A DNA stretch of 64,000 bases, from positions 1 through 64,000 of the forward strand of contig NZ_VNHS01000021.1 of the NCBI RefSeq assembly GCF_008124765.1. Reading direction: 5' to 3'. Below, in pieces: positions 51,520 through 61,682 of this stretch; positions within the stretch are counted from its first letter, which is position 1; every line of letters begins with the position of its first letter. The notes under the pieces were generated by a model that was not told the origin of the DNA, did not search any database, and saw only the letters and a list, made by a program, of their open reading frames with translations. Source of the stretch: Paenibacillus methanolicus. Its GTDB lineage: Bacteria > Bacillota > Bacilli > Paenibacillales > Paenibacillaceae. Made by a program: the position numbers and the translations under genes.

Positions 51520-53040
51520 ATGGAACAGAACGCGACAGCGGTTGAATTGAGTGGCATCACGAAGCGGTTTCCGGGCATTGTAGCGAATGACGGAATTAGC
51601 TTCAAACTCCGTAAGGGCGAGATTCACGCGCTGCTTGGGGAGAACGGTGCCGGCAAGTCAACGCTGATGAACATATTGTTCGGCCTGTACCAACCGGATG
51701 AAGGCGAAATCCGGGTTAATGGCATGCCTACCGTCATCGATGGTCCTTCCAAAGCCATTGAACTTGGCATCGGCATGGTGCATCAGCATTTCAAGCTCGT
51801 TCAACCGTTCACCGTAGCGGAGAATATCGTGCTGGGCAGCGAGCCGTCCAAGGGCGGCGTGATCAATTTGAAGCAAGCGAACGAGAAGGTTAAGCGGCTG
51901 TCCGAGCAGTACAGGCTGCAGGTAGATCCGAACATGCGGATCGAGGACATCACGGTCGGCATGCAGCAACGGGTGGAAATCCTGAAGACGCTCTACCGCG
52001 GCGCGGATATTCTGATCTTCGACGAGCCGACGGCGGTGCTGACGGTCCAGGAAATCGAAGAACTTCTCGAGATTCTCCGAAGCCTGGCGGCCGAAGGCAA
52101 GTCGATCATCATCATTACGCATAAGCTGAAGGAAGTCATGGCGCTCTCCAATTCCGTCACGGTCATCCGACGCGGCAAGGTCGTAGGCACGGTCGAGACG
52201 AAGAGTACGAACGAGCGCGCGCTGGCGGAGCTGATGGTAGGCAGAAGCGTAAGCCTGCAGACGGAGAAATCGAGACGCGAAGTCGGCAAAGTGATTTTCG
52301 CCGCGAAAGATCTGCAGATGAAGTCGAATCAGAACAAATTGGTGCTCAATGGCGTAAGTTTGGAGATTCGCGCAGGCGAAATTCTCGGCATTGCGGGCGT
52401 CGACGGCAATGGTCAGTCGGAGCTGGTGCAGGCGATTACCGGCATGGTGAAGCTGAGCGGCGGTCAAGTGTCGATCAACGGCAAGGACATCACCAATCAG
52501 AGCCCGCGCCAAACCGGTTTGGCCGGCATCAGCCATATTCCGGAGGACCGTCACAAACATGGCTTGGTGCTGGACTTCACGCTCAGCGAGAACGTCGTGC
52601 TGGGCAACTACTTTCAGAAGCCTTTCAATAATGGCGGATTCCTGAAGTACGAGGAAATGGACAAGCTGGCGCATAAACTAACGACGGAGTTTGACGTCCG
52701 TTCTTCGGGCATTCACACGCATGCTCGTTCGCTCTCCGGCGGTAACCAGCAGAAGGCGATTATCGCCCGCGAATTGTGGCGGAATCCTTCGCTTCTCATC
52801 GCGGTGCAGCCGACGCGCGGCCTGGATATCGGAGCGATTGAGTATGTACAGCAGCGGCTGCGTCAAGCAAGAGATGAAGGCAAAGCGATTTTGCTGATTT
52901 CCTTCGAGCTCGACGAGCTGTTTGAATTATCGGATCGGATTGCCGTTATGTATGAAGGGCGAATCGTCGGCGAGGTTGACCCGCTCAACCGCGACAATCA
53001 GCGCCTGGGCATGCTGATGGCGGGCGACACCAACGCGTAG
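51520..53040 (+). CDS. nupO: ABC transporter ATP-binding protein with two nucleotide-binding domains
   Basis: 506 residues. First domain: Walker A GENGAGKST (40-48), ITVGMQQRVEILKTL as signature, LIFDEPTAVLT as Walker B. Second domain: degenerate Walker A GVDGNGQSE and signature LSGGNQQKAIIAREL, with AVQPTRGLDIG. This tandem arrangement is typical of nucleoside and sugar importers (NupO, RbsA). AAAGGAGATGG precedes the ATG. Followed at 12 bp by the first permease gene. Confidence 0.93.
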   Translation: MEQNATAVELSGITKRFPGIVANDGISFKLRKGEIHALLGENGAGKSTLMNILFGLYQPDEGEIRVNGMPTVIDGPSKAIELGIGMVHQHFKLVQPFTVAENIVLGSEPSKGGVINLKQANEKVKRLSEQYRLQVDPNMRIEDITVGMQQRVEILKTLYRGADILIFDEPTAVLTVQEIEELLEILRSLAAEGKSIIIITHKLKEVMALSNSVTVIRRGKVVGTVETKSTNERALAELMVGRSVSLQTEKSRREVGKVIFAAKDLQMKSNQNKLVLNGVSLEIRAGEILGIAGVDGNGQSELVQAITGMVKLSGGQVSINGKDITNQSPRQTGLAGISHIPEDRHKHGLVLDFTLSENVVLGNYFQKPFNNGGFLKYEEMDKLAHKLTTEFDVRSSGIHTHARSLSGGNQQKAIIARELWRNPSLLIAVQPTRGLDIGAIEYVQQRLRQARDEGKAILLISFELDELFELSDRIAVMYEGRIVGEVDPLNRDNQRLGMLMAGDTNA

Positions 53041-53052
53041 GGGGGTGAAGGT

Positions 53053-54183
53053 ATGGAATCTCCAGAGAAACAATATAACAAGGCTTTAGGCAAAGGCATC
53101 AAGATTTTCACGAAGTCGTCTTCGCTCGTTCCAATCGTCGCCATCATTCTCGGTTTGATTACCGGCGCCCTCGTCATGTTGGCAGGCGGTTACAATCCGC
53201 TGGTCGCGTACGGTGCGCTGTTCGGCAAGCTAATCGAGAGCCCGTATGACATTGGCGAGACGATTCGCGCCATCACCCCGCTGATTTTCACGGGGTTGTC
53301 CGTAGCCTTCGCGTTCCGGACGGGCCTATTCAACATCGGCGCCGAGGGACAATTCGTCATGGGGATGCTGGGCGCGACGCTCATCGGCGTGAAGCTGGAT
53401 CTCCCTTGGTTTATTCATGCGCCGCTTGCGATGGTCGGCGGAGCGGTGCTTGGCGGCATTTGGGCCGGCATCGTCGGCTACCTGAAAGCCAAGCGCGGCG
53501 TGAACGAAGTTATCTCGAGCATCATGATGAACTGGATCGGTCTCTACTTCGCCAACTACGTCATCGGTACGTGGCTTAGCGAGAAAGGGCAACAGAAGTC
53601 CAACGAAGTTCATGAATCGGCCTCGTGGTCCATCGGCTGGTTGTCGGAGATGATGGATCATGCGCGCATGCACGGCGGTACGATCGTCGCGCTTATTTGC
53701 GTCTTTCTCTTCTATATCCTGCTTTGGAAAACGAAACAAGGCTATGAGCTTCGCGCGGTTGGCTTGAATCCGGACGCGGCTCATTACGCAGGCATGAACG
53801 TCGGACGCACGGTCGTGAAATCGATGTTCATCGCGGGCGCGTTCGCTGGTCTTGGCGGCGCCTTCGAGGTGCTTGGCGTATTCGGCTATCAAACGATTTC
53901 GTCGGCATCTCCTGGTTATGGATTCGACGGCATCGCGGTATCGCTCTTGGGCGGCAATACGCCGGTCGGCATTTTGCTGGCGGCTATCCTGTTCGGCGGT
54001 CTAACGTACGGGTCGGGCGGAATGAGCTTCGAGGCCGACGTGCCGACGGAAGTCGTGCGCATCGTTATCGGCGCGATAATTTTCTTCATCGCTTCGCATG
54101 GCATCGTACGCATGGTCATGAAGCCGTTCTCCTTCCGTAGAAACAAGCCGACTGACGGCAGCAAGGAGGCGTCACGCACATGA
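53053..54183 (+). CDS. nupP: ABC transporter permease (NupP-like)
   Basis: 376 residues with about ten membrane helices. The BPD_transp_2 signature region GLFNIGAEGQFVMGMLGAT and GLNPDAAHYAGMNVGRT is visible. One half of the transport channel. GGGGGGTGAAGG precedes the ATG; it overlaps the second permease gene by four bases. Confidence 0.92.
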   Translation: MESPEKQYNKALGKGIKIFTKSSSLVPIVAIILGLITGALVMLAGGYNPLVAYGALFGKLIESPYDIGETIRAITPLIFTGLSVAFAFRTGLFNIGAEGQFVMGMLGATLIGVKLDLPWFIHAPLAMVGGAVLGGIWAGIVGYLKAKRGVNEVISSIMMNWIGLYFANYVIGTWLSEKGQQKSNEVHESASWSIGWLSEMMDHARMHGGTIVALICVFLFYILLWKTKQGYELRAVGLNPDAAHYAGMNVGRTVVKSMFIAGAFAGLGGAFEVLGVFGYQTISSASPGYGFDGIAVSLLGGNTPVGILLAAILFGGLTYGSGGMSFEADVPTEVVRIVIGAIIFFIASHGIVRMVMKPFSFRRNKPTDGSKEASRT

Positions 54184-55142
54184 ACGTAATCGAAATTCTC
54201 GGTCAATTAATGAACACGACGCTCGTATTCTCGACCGCTCTCATCTTCGTGGCGCTCGGCGGTTTGCTATCGGAGCGTTCCGGCGTCGTCAACATCGGCT
54301 TGGAAGGTCTGATGACGGCAGGCGCATTCGCGGCGGCGGTCGGCGCGGATTATGCGGCGCGCAGCGGTATGGGCGGCTTGACCGCGGCATGGGTAGGCAT
54401 CGTCACGGCGATGATTTTCGCCACGGTCTTCGCCTTGCTGCACGCGCTGGCAACCATCACGTTCAAGGCGAATCAGGTTGTCGTCGGTACGGTCATTAAC
54501 TTCTTGGCGCTAGGCTTCTCCCTGTACTTGGTGAAAAACCTGTACGACGGCGCGGGCGAGACCAACTCCGTCGAGATGTTCTCCAAATACGCGATTCCGG
54601 GTCTGTCGGATATTCCGCTGATCGGCGAAGGGCTCTTCACGGCGTATCCGACCACGTATCTCTGCATCGTCATGATCGCGATCGTCTGGTTCGTCCTGTT
54701 CAAGACGCCGTTCGGCCTGCGCCTGCGCGCGGTAGGCGAGCATCCGGGTTCCGCCGATACGGTCGGCATCTCGGTTACGAAGTATCGTTACATCGGCGTG
54801 CTGCTTAGCGGCGTGCTGGCAGGTCTCGGCGGCGCGACGATTACGCTGACGACGACGGGTACGTTCTCGCATAACACGATTTCCGGTCAAGGCTTCATTG
54901 CCTTGGCGGCCGTTATCTTCGGCAAGTGGCATCCGCTCGGCGCGGCCGGCGCGGCGATCTTCTTCGGCTTCGCGATTTCGCTTCGCAACTTCGCGCAGCT
55001 GTTCGAGTTCTCGCAGCAGATTCCGGAGGAATTCTTCTACATGCTACCGTACTTGCTGACGCTCATTGTGCTGGCGGCAGCGGTTGGCCGCTCTCGTGCG
55101 CCGGGCGCGCTCGGCGAACCATACGATCCGAGCAAACGGTAA
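54180..55142 (+). CDS. nupQ: ABC transporter permease (NupQ-like)
   Basis: 320 residues, about nine membrane helices, BPD_transp_2 family (SGVVNIGLEGLMTAGAFAAA; GEHPGSADTVGISVTKYRYI; GQGFIALAAVIFGKWHPLGA). Second half of the channel. AAGGAGGCG precedes the ATG, which overlaps the nupP stop. Followed by a terminator. Confidence 0.92.
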   Translation: MNVIEILGQLMNTTLVFSTALIFVALGGLLSERSGVVNIGLEGLMTAGAFAAAVGADYAARSGMGGLTAAWVGIVTAMIFATVFALLHALATITFKANQVVVGTVINFLALGFSLYLVKNLYDGAGETNSVEMFSKYAIPGLSDIPLIGEGLFTAYPTTYLCIVMIAIVWFVLFKTPFGLRLRAVGEHPGSADTVGISVTKYRYIGVLLSGVLAGLGGATITLTTTGTFSHNTISGQGFIALAAVIFGKWHPLGAAGAAIFFGFAISLRNFAQLFEFSQQIPEEFFYMLPYLLTLIVLAAAVGRSRAPGALGEPYDPSKR

Positions 55143-55200
55143 GTGTTTATTTAACCCGATAGCCATTTCAAGCCAAATTGGTTCATCCTGATGGCTGTGG

Positions 55201-55240
55201 ACCCTCATGCTTTCGATTACGCGAAGGCATGGGGGTTTTT
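55201..55240 (+). terminator. Terminator after the transporter operon
   Basis: CCCTCATGCTTTCG pairs with CGAAGGCATGGGGG (one bulge, one G-T), followed by TTTTTC. Confidence 0.85.
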
Positions 55241-55255
55241 CTTATGGGGACTTTA

Positions 55256-55284
55256 TTGACAGCCTTTCGCCCCTTGTGTAAATT
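55256..55284 (+). promoter_or_regulatory. SigA promoter of nadABC
   Basis: TTGACA, 17 bp, TAAATT, with TGTG before the -10. The leader is about 100 nt long; any regulator site in it was not identified. Confidence 0.65.
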
Positions 55285-55390
55285 AATTCTTAATCAAATG
55301 AATTTCCCCGAGATGGTTCACACTATATCTGTTCTTATCGATAAGTTTGTGCATCTGTTCACAAAGTGGAAAAAGAGGAGAGGTCACGAC

Positions 55391-56329
55391 ATGGAAGCAT
55401 TGGCACTCGAGCGCAAAGCCGAACAGAATCGAGAACTGCGCGAACGCCTGATGCAATTAAAGAAAGAGCGTAATGCCATCATACTTGCTCATTATTATCA
55501 GCGCGATGAAATACAGGAAGTGGCGGATTTCCGCGGGGATTCCTTCCTGCTGGCACAAAAAGCGGCGCAGACGGACGCGGACGTTATCGTGTTCTGCGGC
55601 GTCCACTTCATGGGCGAGAGCGCCAAAATTTTGGCACCGAACAAGACGGTCATCATTCCCGACGAACGGGCAGGCTGCCCGATGGCGGATATGGTGAACG
55701 TGGATGGGCTTCGCAAGCTGAAGGCGCAGCACCCGAACGCGACAGTCGTGACGTATATCAACTCATCGGCCGAGATCAAGGCGGAGACTGATATTTGCTG
55801 TACGTCGGCGAATGCCGTGCGCGTTGTCAACTCCGTCGAATCGGACGAAATCATTTGGGTGCCGGATAAGAATCTCGGCCACTACGTACAGCAGAAAACC
55901 GACAAGAAAATGATCATCTGGGAAGGCTACTGCAATACGCACGATATGCTCACCGTCAAAGACGTGGAAGAGATGAGAGCCAAGTATCCGAATGCCGAAT
56001 TCGTCGTCCACCCGGAATGCCGTCCGGAAGTCGTGGCGCTCGGGGATTTCGTCGGCAGCACGACCGCCATTATTAAATATTGCAAAGAATCGCCGAATAA
56101 AGAGTTTATCGTGGGAACGGAAGACGGCACGGGATACCAACTGCGCCTCGATAGCCCAGACAAGACCTTCCACTTCGCGACCAAATATCTCGTTTGCCCG
56201 AATATGAAGGTCAACAACTTGAAGAAGCTGGTCAAGTGTCTGGAGACGATGCAGCCGCAGATTTACGTGCCGGAAGAAGTCGCAGATAAAGCCCGTTTAT
56301 CCTTGGAGCGCATGTTACAGGTGAAGTAG
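55391..56329 (+). CDS. nadA: Quinolinate synthase A
   Basis: 312 residues. Likely [4Fe-4S] ligands are C96 (AGCPMAD), the Cys of HPECRPE and that of CPNMK; NAIILAHYYQRDEIQ is the N-terminal substrate region. It condenses iminoaspartate with DHAP to quinolinate. The frame is open to 55178, but ATG 55391 follows GAGGAGAGG at correct distance and starts where homology begins. First gene of nadA-nadB-nadC. Confidence 0.95.
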   Translation: MEALALERKAEQNRELRERLMQLKKERNAIILAHYYQRDEIQEVADFRGDSFLLAQKAAQTDADVIVFCGVHFMGESAKILAPNKTVIIPDERAGCPMADMVNVDGLRKLKAQHPNATVVTYINSSAEIKAETDICCTSANAVRVVNSVESDEIIWVPDKNLGHYVQQKTDKKMIIWEGYCNTHDMLTVKDVEEMRAKYPNAEFVVHPECRPEVVALGDFVGSTTAIIKYCKESPNKEFIVGTEDGTGYQLRLDSPDKTFHFATKYLVCPNMKVNNLKKLVKCLETMQPQIYVPEEVADKARLSLERMLQVK

Positions 56330-56371
56330 CATGCGCTACTCTCTTTCCATAGAAAGGAACGACGAGACCCG

Positions 56372-57994
56372 ATGATCCCACGTTATTTAATTGATATTGA
56401 TCTATCCGAGCTCCCTGTCGTGGAGAAGGACGTCCTCGTCATCGGCGCCGGGATTGCGGGCTTGTTCACCGCGCTTAAGGCAAGCAAGACGCATGACGTG
56501 CTCATGATTACGAAGAAGTCGCTCATGGACAGCAATACGCGCTATGCCCAAGGCGGGATTGCCGCGGTCGTCGCCGAGGACGATTCCCCGGCCTACCATC
56601 TTCACGATACGCTTATCGCGGGCGCGGGGCTTTGTTCGGAGACGGCCGTGGACGTCCTCGTTCACGAGGGGCCCAGAGGGGTCGAGGACCTCGTTCGAAT
56701 GGGCACGCAGTTCGACCAAGAGAATGGCGAATACGAGCTGACCAAAGAAGGGGCGCACAGTCATCGGCGTATCCTGCATGCGAACGGTGACGCGACCGGC
56801 TACGAGATCGTGCGCGCGCTGTCGGAGAAAGCGATGGCGGAGTCGAGAATCGAAGTCTGGGACGATCATTTCGTCATTGATCTGGTGACGGCGGACGGCG
56901 AGTGCAGCGGCGCGATCGTGCAGAAGCCGGATGGCAGCCGATTGTACGTGCGGGGCAAAGCAACCGTGCTCTGCTCGGGCGGAATCGGTCAGCTATATCG
57001 CTATACGACCAACCCGGACGTCGCGACGGGCGATGGCGTCGCCATGGCTTATCGCGCAGGCGCTTACATACAAGACATGGAGTTTATTCAGTTCCACCCG
57101 ACGTCGCTCTGTTATCCGGGCGCGCCGCGCTTCCTTATCTCGGAAGCGGTGCGCGGCGAAGGGGCGGTGCTTCGCAATATACGGGGCGAGCGATTTATGG
57201 ACCGCTATCATGAGCAGCTGGAGCTTGCGCCGCGCGACGTCGTCGCGCGGGCGATCATCAGCGAGATGGAGGCGACCAAGTCGACGTTCGTGTATTTGGA
57301 CATCACGCACGAATCGCCGGAGATGGTGCGTCACCGGTTCCCGAACATATACGAGTTCTGTCTTACCTACGGACTGGATTTGACGACCGACTGGATTCCG
57401 GTCGCTCCTGCCGCGCACTATATGATGGGCGGGGTGAAAACCGATTTGCAGGGCGAGACCAACATTCCCCGTCTGTTCGCGTGCGGCGAATGTTCATCCA
57501 CAGGGGTGCACGGGGCGAATCGGCTGGCGAGCAACTCGCTGTCGGAAGCGATCGTGTTCGGCCGCCGCATCGTGAAGCGCATTCACGAGCTGTCCCCGCT
57601 GCAGGCAGGGCTTTGCGATCAGCCGATCTCGCAGCAGCGCACGCATGCGCCGATGCAGGCCGTCGTCGAGAAGCGGCTCAAGCTGCAGAAGGTGATGGTG
57701 CGGAACGTGGGATTGCGCCGCGACGGCAAAGGCCTGGCGAGAGGACTCGAGGAGCTGAAGCGCCAGCTGCCGTTCTTTCAGCATATGCTGCGCACGCGCG
57801 AGGAATATGAATTTGCGAATTTGCTCACCTGCGCCATGTTGACCGCGGAAGCGGCGGCGGCCCGGGAAGAGAGCCGGGGGGCGCATTACCGGGAGGATTT
57901 CCCGGAGCGCGACGACCGGGCATGGCGTACCCATACGCTGCTTCACCGGGAACACGGGTTATCGAAAGGAGTAACGGAGCATCATGATGAATAG
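56372..57994 (+). CDS. nadB: L-aspartate oxidase
   Basis: 540 residues. FAD-binding VIGAGIAGLFTALKA (about 24-38), TRYAQGGIAAV, EFIQFHPTSL and the C-terminal helical domain. Oxidises aspartate to iminoaspartate for NadA. AGAAAGGAACG precedes the ATG. Overlaps nadC by 11 bp, so nadB and nadC are coupled. Confidence 0.96.
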   Translation: MIPRYLIDIDLSELPVVEKDVLVIGAGIAGLFTALKASKTHDVLMITKKSLMDSNTRYAQGGIAAVVAEDDSPAYHLHDTLIAGAGLCSETAVDVLVHEGPRGVEDLVRMGTQFDQENGEYELTKEGAHSHRRILHANGDATGYEIVRALSEKAMAESRIEVWDDHFVIDLVTADGECSGAIVQKPDGSRLYVRGKATVLCSGGIGQLYRYTTNPDVATGDGVAMAYRAGAYIQDMEFIQFHPTSLCYPGAPRFLISEAVRGEGAVLRNIRGERFMDRYHEQLELAPRDVVARAIISEMEATKSTFVYLDITHESPEMVRHRFPNIYEFCLTYGLDLTTDWIPVAPAAHYMMGGVKTDLQGETNIPRLFACGECSSTGVHGANRLASNSLSEAIVFGRRIVKRIHELSPLQAGLCDQPISQQRTHAPMQAVVEKRLKLQKVMVRNVGLRRDGKGLARGLEELKRQLPFFQHMLRTREEYEFANLLTCAMLTAEAAAAREESRGAHYREDFPERDDRAWRTHTLLHREHGLSKGVTEHHDE

Positions 57995-58874
57995 CGACCT
58001 GTCCGCGATCGGCGGCAACGCCGAAGCGCTGCGGCAGCAGATCAAAGCCTGGTTGGCCGAGGACGTCGGCGCGGGGGATGTCTCCAGCTGGTCGACGATT
58101 CCCGCTGGCCGGCAATCCAAGGCAGTTATACATATGAAGGATGACGGCATTATCGCCGGCATTCCGGTTGCGCGTCTTGTATTCGATACGGTCGATCCGA
58201 CGCTTGTTTTCCATACGCATGTCGCCGATGGCGAAGCCGTCGAGCACGGCAAGGTCATCATCGAGGTGGAGGGCAGCACGCATAGCATTTTGACCGGTGA
58301 GCGTCTCGCGCTCAATCTTATGCAGCGGATGTCCGGCATCGCGACGAAAACCCGAAGCTATGTGGATGCGATAGGCGGACTTCCGACGCGCTTGGTCGAT
58401 ACCCGCAAGACGACGCCGGGCCATCGGTTGCTTGAGAAATACGCCGTTCGCGTGGGCGGCGGCGCGAATCACCGGTTTGGCCTCTATGATGCGGTCATGA
58501 TCAAAGATAATCATATTAAAGGCGCCGGCGGCATCCGCGAAGCCGTCGAATCCGCGCGCAGACAAATCCCCCATACGATGAAGATCGAAGTGGAGACCGA
58601 GTCGCTCGCGCAAGTGGACGAAGCGCTTGCGTGCGGCGCGGATATCATCATGCTGGATAATATGAAGCCGGACCTCATGCGCGAAGCCGTCTCCCGTATC
58701 AAATCGCGGTCCCCTCATGTTATTGTAGAAGCATCGGGGGGCGTGAACCTGACGACGATCCGCGGCATCGCCGAGACGGGCGTGGACGTCATTTCGGTCG
58801 GCGCGCTCACCTATTCGTTCCAGTCGCTCGACATCAGTCTGGACTTGAACGAGAAAAAGGGAGGCCAAGGCTAG
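57984..58874 (+). CDS. nadC: Nicotinate-nucleotide pyrophosphorylase (quinolinate phosphoribosyltransferase)
   Basis: 296 residues. [39 protein letters not shown] and [20 protein letters not shown] form the active site; [14 protein letters not shown] is the phosphate site. Converts quinolinate and PRPP to NaMN. The start is ATG 57984 (or 57987). Ends in the first base of the next start codon. Confidence 0.96.
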   Translation: MMNSDLSAIGGNAEALRQQIKAWLAEDVGAGDVSSWSTIPAGRQSKAVIHMKDDGIIAGIPVARLVFDTVDPTLVFHTHVADGEAVEHGKVIIEVEGSTHSILTGERLALNLMQRMSGIATKTRSYVDAIGGLPTRLVDTRKTTPGHRLLEKYAVRVGGGANHRFGLYDAVMIKDNHIKGAGGIREAVESARRQIPHTMKIEVETESLAQVDEALACGADIIMLDNMKPDLMREAVSRIKSRSPHVIVEASGGVNLTTIRGIAETGVDVISVGALTYSFQSLDISLDLNEKKGGQG

Positions 58875-59641
58875 TGATTCTGGTTGTAGACGTAGGCAAC
58901 ACGAATATCGTGCTTGGTATTTACGATAAGAAGACGCTGCTGCATCATTGGCGGCTGAGCACGAACCGTTCCGCCACGGTGGACGAGTACGGCGTGCTCA
59001 TACATAATTTGTTTCGCATAGCGGGCGTCAGCGTGAAGGACGTAGAGGGCGTCATCATTTCCTCGGTCGTGCCGCCGCTCATGCGCACGCTTGAGCAGCT
59101 GTGCGAACAATATTTGCACAAGGCGCCGCTCGTCGTGGGTCCGGGCGTCAAGACCGGGCTTAACATCCGCTACGAGAATCCGCGGGAAGTCGGCGCGGAC
59201 CGGATCGTCAACTCGGTGGCGGGGATCGAGAAATACGGCGCGCCGCTCATCGTGGTCGACTTCGGCACCGCGACGACGTTTGATTATATCGACAACGGCG
59301 GAAACTATTTAGGCGGTGCCATTGTGCCGGGCATCGGCATTTCGACGGAGGCGCTCTATCAGCGCGCCGCGAAGCTGCCGCGCATCGAGCTGGTGAAGCC
59401 GAAGAGCGTCATCGGACGCAATCCGGTCACGTCGATGCAGGCCGGCATTATTTTCGGCTATGCGGGACAGGTGGACGGCATCGTGAGACGCATACGTTCG
59501 GAATTCGGCGTCAGTCCCCGCGTCATCGCGACGGGCGGGCTCGCGGAGCTGATCGCCGGCGAATCGGAGACGATCGAATTGGTCGATCCGCTGCTGACGC
59601 TGGAAGGGCTGCGCATCATTTACGAGCGGAATCAGGATTAA
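58874..59641 (+). CDS. coaX: Type III pantothenate kinase
   Basis: 255 residues. DVGNTN (6-11), [11 protein letters not shown] and [13 protein letters not shown] are the CoaX phosphate and pantothenate motifs. First step of CoA synthesis. GTG 58874 overlaps the last base of nadC; GGGAGG lies 9 nt upstream. Confidence 0.96.
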   Translation: MILVVDVGNTNIVLGIYDKKTLLHHWRLSTNRSATVDEYGVLIHNLFRIAGVSVKDVEGVIISSVVPPLMRTLEQLCEQYLHKAPLVVGPGVKTGLNIRYENPREVGADRIVNSVAGIEKYGAPLIVVDFGTATTFDYIDNGGNYLGGAIVPGIGISTEALYQRAAKLPRIELVKPKSVIGRNPVTSMQAGIIFGYAGQVDGIVRRIRSEFGVSPRVIATGGLAELIAGESETIELVDPLLTLEGLRIIYERNQD

Positions 59642-59653
59642 GGAGAGAATCGA

Positions 59654-60550
59654 GTGGAGACAACCAAAGATATACTGGTGCGCGGGACGGCATGGGGCGG
59701 CAAGCTGCGCGTCTTTGCCGTGCGCACGACGGAACTGGTCCGGGAATTGGAGACGCGTCACGAATCGATGCCCACGGCAACGGCTGCGCTTGGACGAGCG
59801 GCTACCGCGGGAGCGATGATGGGCGCGATGCTAAAGGGCGAAGAGAAGCTGACGATTCAGGTGAAAGGCGACGGGCCGATGGGCCAGATCGTAATCGATG
59901 CCAACGCGAAGGGCGAAGTGCGCGGCTACGCGGAGCATCCGCAGGTGCATTTGGCCAGCAATCCGCAAGGCAAGCTGGACGTGGCGGGCGCGGTAGGCCG
60001 CAGCGGCTTTATCCACGTGCTGAAGGACTTGGGATTGAAAGAACCTTACCGCGGCAGCGTCCCGATTATTTCGGGCGAGTTAGGCGAGGACTTTACTTAC
60101 TATTTCGCTTCCTCCGAGCAGACGCCTTCGGTCGTTGGGCTTGGCGTGCTGGTCGGCCCGGATGGCGTCATGAACGCGGGCGGTTTCATCGTGCAGCTGC
60201 TGCCCGGCGTGACGGATGACGAAATTACGCGCTTGGAGCGTGCCGTGGCGAATATGCCGCCGGTAACCGCGCTGCTCGATCAAGGGGAGACCCCGGAAGG
60301 CATCCTCGGATTCTTGGTCGGCGACGAGTTGAACCTGATGGACGAGATGAGCATCGTGTTTCAATGTAAATGCTCGCAGGACCGCATCGAACGGACGATG
60401 ATCAGCTTGGGCGAGCAGGAGCTGACGACGATTATCGAAGAAGACGGGCGTGCGGAGATCGTGTGCCATTTCTGCAATGAGAAATATGAATTTGACCGGC
60501 CGCAGCTAGAGCGCTTGCTTGAACAGGCAAAGCCGAAACCGATTCAATAG
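59654..60550 (+). CDS. hslO: Redox-regulated chaperone Hsp33
   Basis: 298 residues. Substrate-binding N-domain and C-terminal redox zinc switch with CKC (FQCKCSQDR) and CxxC (VCHFC), the four cysteines that release zinc on oxidation and activate holding activity. The start is GTG 59654 with AAGGAG upstream. Co-directional, 12 bp after coaX. Confidence 0.96.
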   Translation: METTKDILVRGTAWGGKLRVFAVRTTELVRELETRHESMPTATAALGRAATAGAMMGAMLKGEEKLTIQVKGDGPMGQIVIDANAKGEVRGYAEHPQVHLASNPQGKLDVAGAVGRSGFIHVLKDLGLKEPYRGSVPIISGELGEDFTYYFASSEQTPSVVGLGVLVGPDGVMNAGGFIVQLLPGVTDDEITRLERAVANMPPVTALLDQGETPEGILGFLVGDELNLMDEMSIVFQCKCSQDRIERTMISLGEQELTTIIEEDGRAEIVCHFCNEKYEFDRPQLERLLEQAKPKPIQ

Positions 60551-60565
60551 TCGGAGGCGCGAATC

Positions 60566-61540
60566 ATGGGGAAAGACCGGGTGCTGAGGCGAATCGTACT
60601 GCTTCAGGCCGTATGTATGGTGGTGCTCGCGGTGGTCGTCATCACGCGGGTTCTCGCGCCGCAGGGAAGCGGCAAGAACGAAGGCGGCGAGCCGGAAGAA
60701 GACATGCAGGACAAGGGCTCTTCGATCGCGGCGACCGTCGGGGACGAGACGATAACGTGGCAGGAGTTCGAGAGCCGGCTGAAGGATCAATACGGGGATA
60801 CCGTGCTCCACACGTTAATGGCTCGCGCCGCGATCCGGCAGGAGGCCGCCGCCGGCGGCCTGACCGTGAGCGAATCGGAGCTTGAGCAGGAATTGAAGTC
60901 GATGATGGAAGGGTACGAGAGCGAAGAGCGGTATTACAGCGAGATGCGGCAAAGCTTGGGACTGACGCCCGAAGAAATTCGGGACGATGCCAAGTACAAG
61001 CTGCTGCTCGAGAAAATCGCGACGCGGGATATCGCCATCACGGAAGAGGAATTAGAACAATACGTGATCGACCAGCAGGCGCAATTTACAACAGGAATCC
61101 AGCTCCGTCTCGCGTGGATCGTCACCGAGGGCGAGCAGGCTGCGGAGGAGCTGCTGGAGCAGCTCGAAGCAGGCGCGAAATTCGACGAATTGGCCGCGTC
61201 GGCGTCGATTGATCGCGATACGGCCTCTATCGGCGGTGAGCTTGGGTGGATCGAGCAGGACGATCCCTTTTTCGAACAAGACGTGCTGCTGGCGGCATCG
61301 TCGCTTGCGCCGGGCGAAGTGACCGGGCCGATCCCGGTCGAAGGCGGGCAAGCGATCGTGCTGCTGGCCGACCGCAAGGAAGAGAAGGCGATGAGCGAAG
61401 AGGCGGTTCGCTCGCGCGCGCGCAAGCAGTTGGCGCTGGAGAAGGCCGAGTCGCTGCAAGACGTTGAAGAGAAGCTCCTGCGCAAATACGAGGCGAAGGC
61501 CATGGTGCCCGGAGCGGCGGGAACGGATGTACAGACGTAG
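60566..61540 (+). CDS. Membrane-anchored parvulin-type foldase (PpiC/PrsA-like, YacD position)
   Basis: 324 residues. One N-terminal membrane helix (about 10-29) without a lipobox, an acidic linker, a SurA-type N-domain with TLMARAAIRQEA, and a degenerate parvulin region (about 178-275, IGGELGWIEQDDPFFEQDV, GPIPVEGGQAIVLL). Probably assists folding of secreted proteins. It occupies the place of yacD between hslO and cysK. TCGGAGGCG precedes the ATG. Catalytic activity is uncertain because the parvulin core is divergent. Confidence 0.85.
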   Translation: MGKDRVLRRIVLLQAVCMVVLAVVVITRVLAPQGSGKNEGGEPEEDMQDKGSSIAATVGDETITWQEFESRLKDQYGDTVLHTLMARAAIRQEAAAGGLTVSESELEQELKSMMEGYESEERYYSEMRQSLGLTPEEIRDDAKYKLLLEKIATRDIAITEEELEQYVIDQQAQFTTGIQLRLAWIVTEGEQAAEELLEQLEAGAKFDELAASASIDRDTASIGGELGWIEQDDPFFEQDVLLAASSLAPGEVTGPIPVEGGQAIVLLADRKEEKAMSEEAVRSRARKQLALEKAESLQDVEEKLLRKYEAKAMVPGAAGTDVQT

Positions 61541-61604
61541 CGAACATGAGACCTGCCGCGGCGGGGAGCCGTTATTCCTACTAGCTCGATTCGCAAACTA
61601 CCTA

Positions 61605-61634
61605 TTGACAACGAGCGTTAAATATTGTTAAGAT
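61605..61634 (+). promoter_or_regulatory. SigA promoter of cysK
   Basis: TTGACA, 18 bp, TAAGAT. Confidence 0.75.
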
Positions 61635-61639
61635 GTAGA

Positions 61640-61667
61640 TAATACCAACTGAATTAGTCGGAATAAG
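61640..61667 (+). promoter_or_regulatory. Possible CymR-type operator at cysK
   Basis: TAATACCAA (61640-61648) and CGGAATA (61659-61665) form an imperfect inverted repeat just downstream of the -10. It resembles the ATACC...GGAAT half sites of CymR, the cysteine regulator known to control cysK in Firmicutes. The match is from memory. Confidence 0.4.
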
Positions 61668-61682
61668 GAGGCTCATTTTCTC

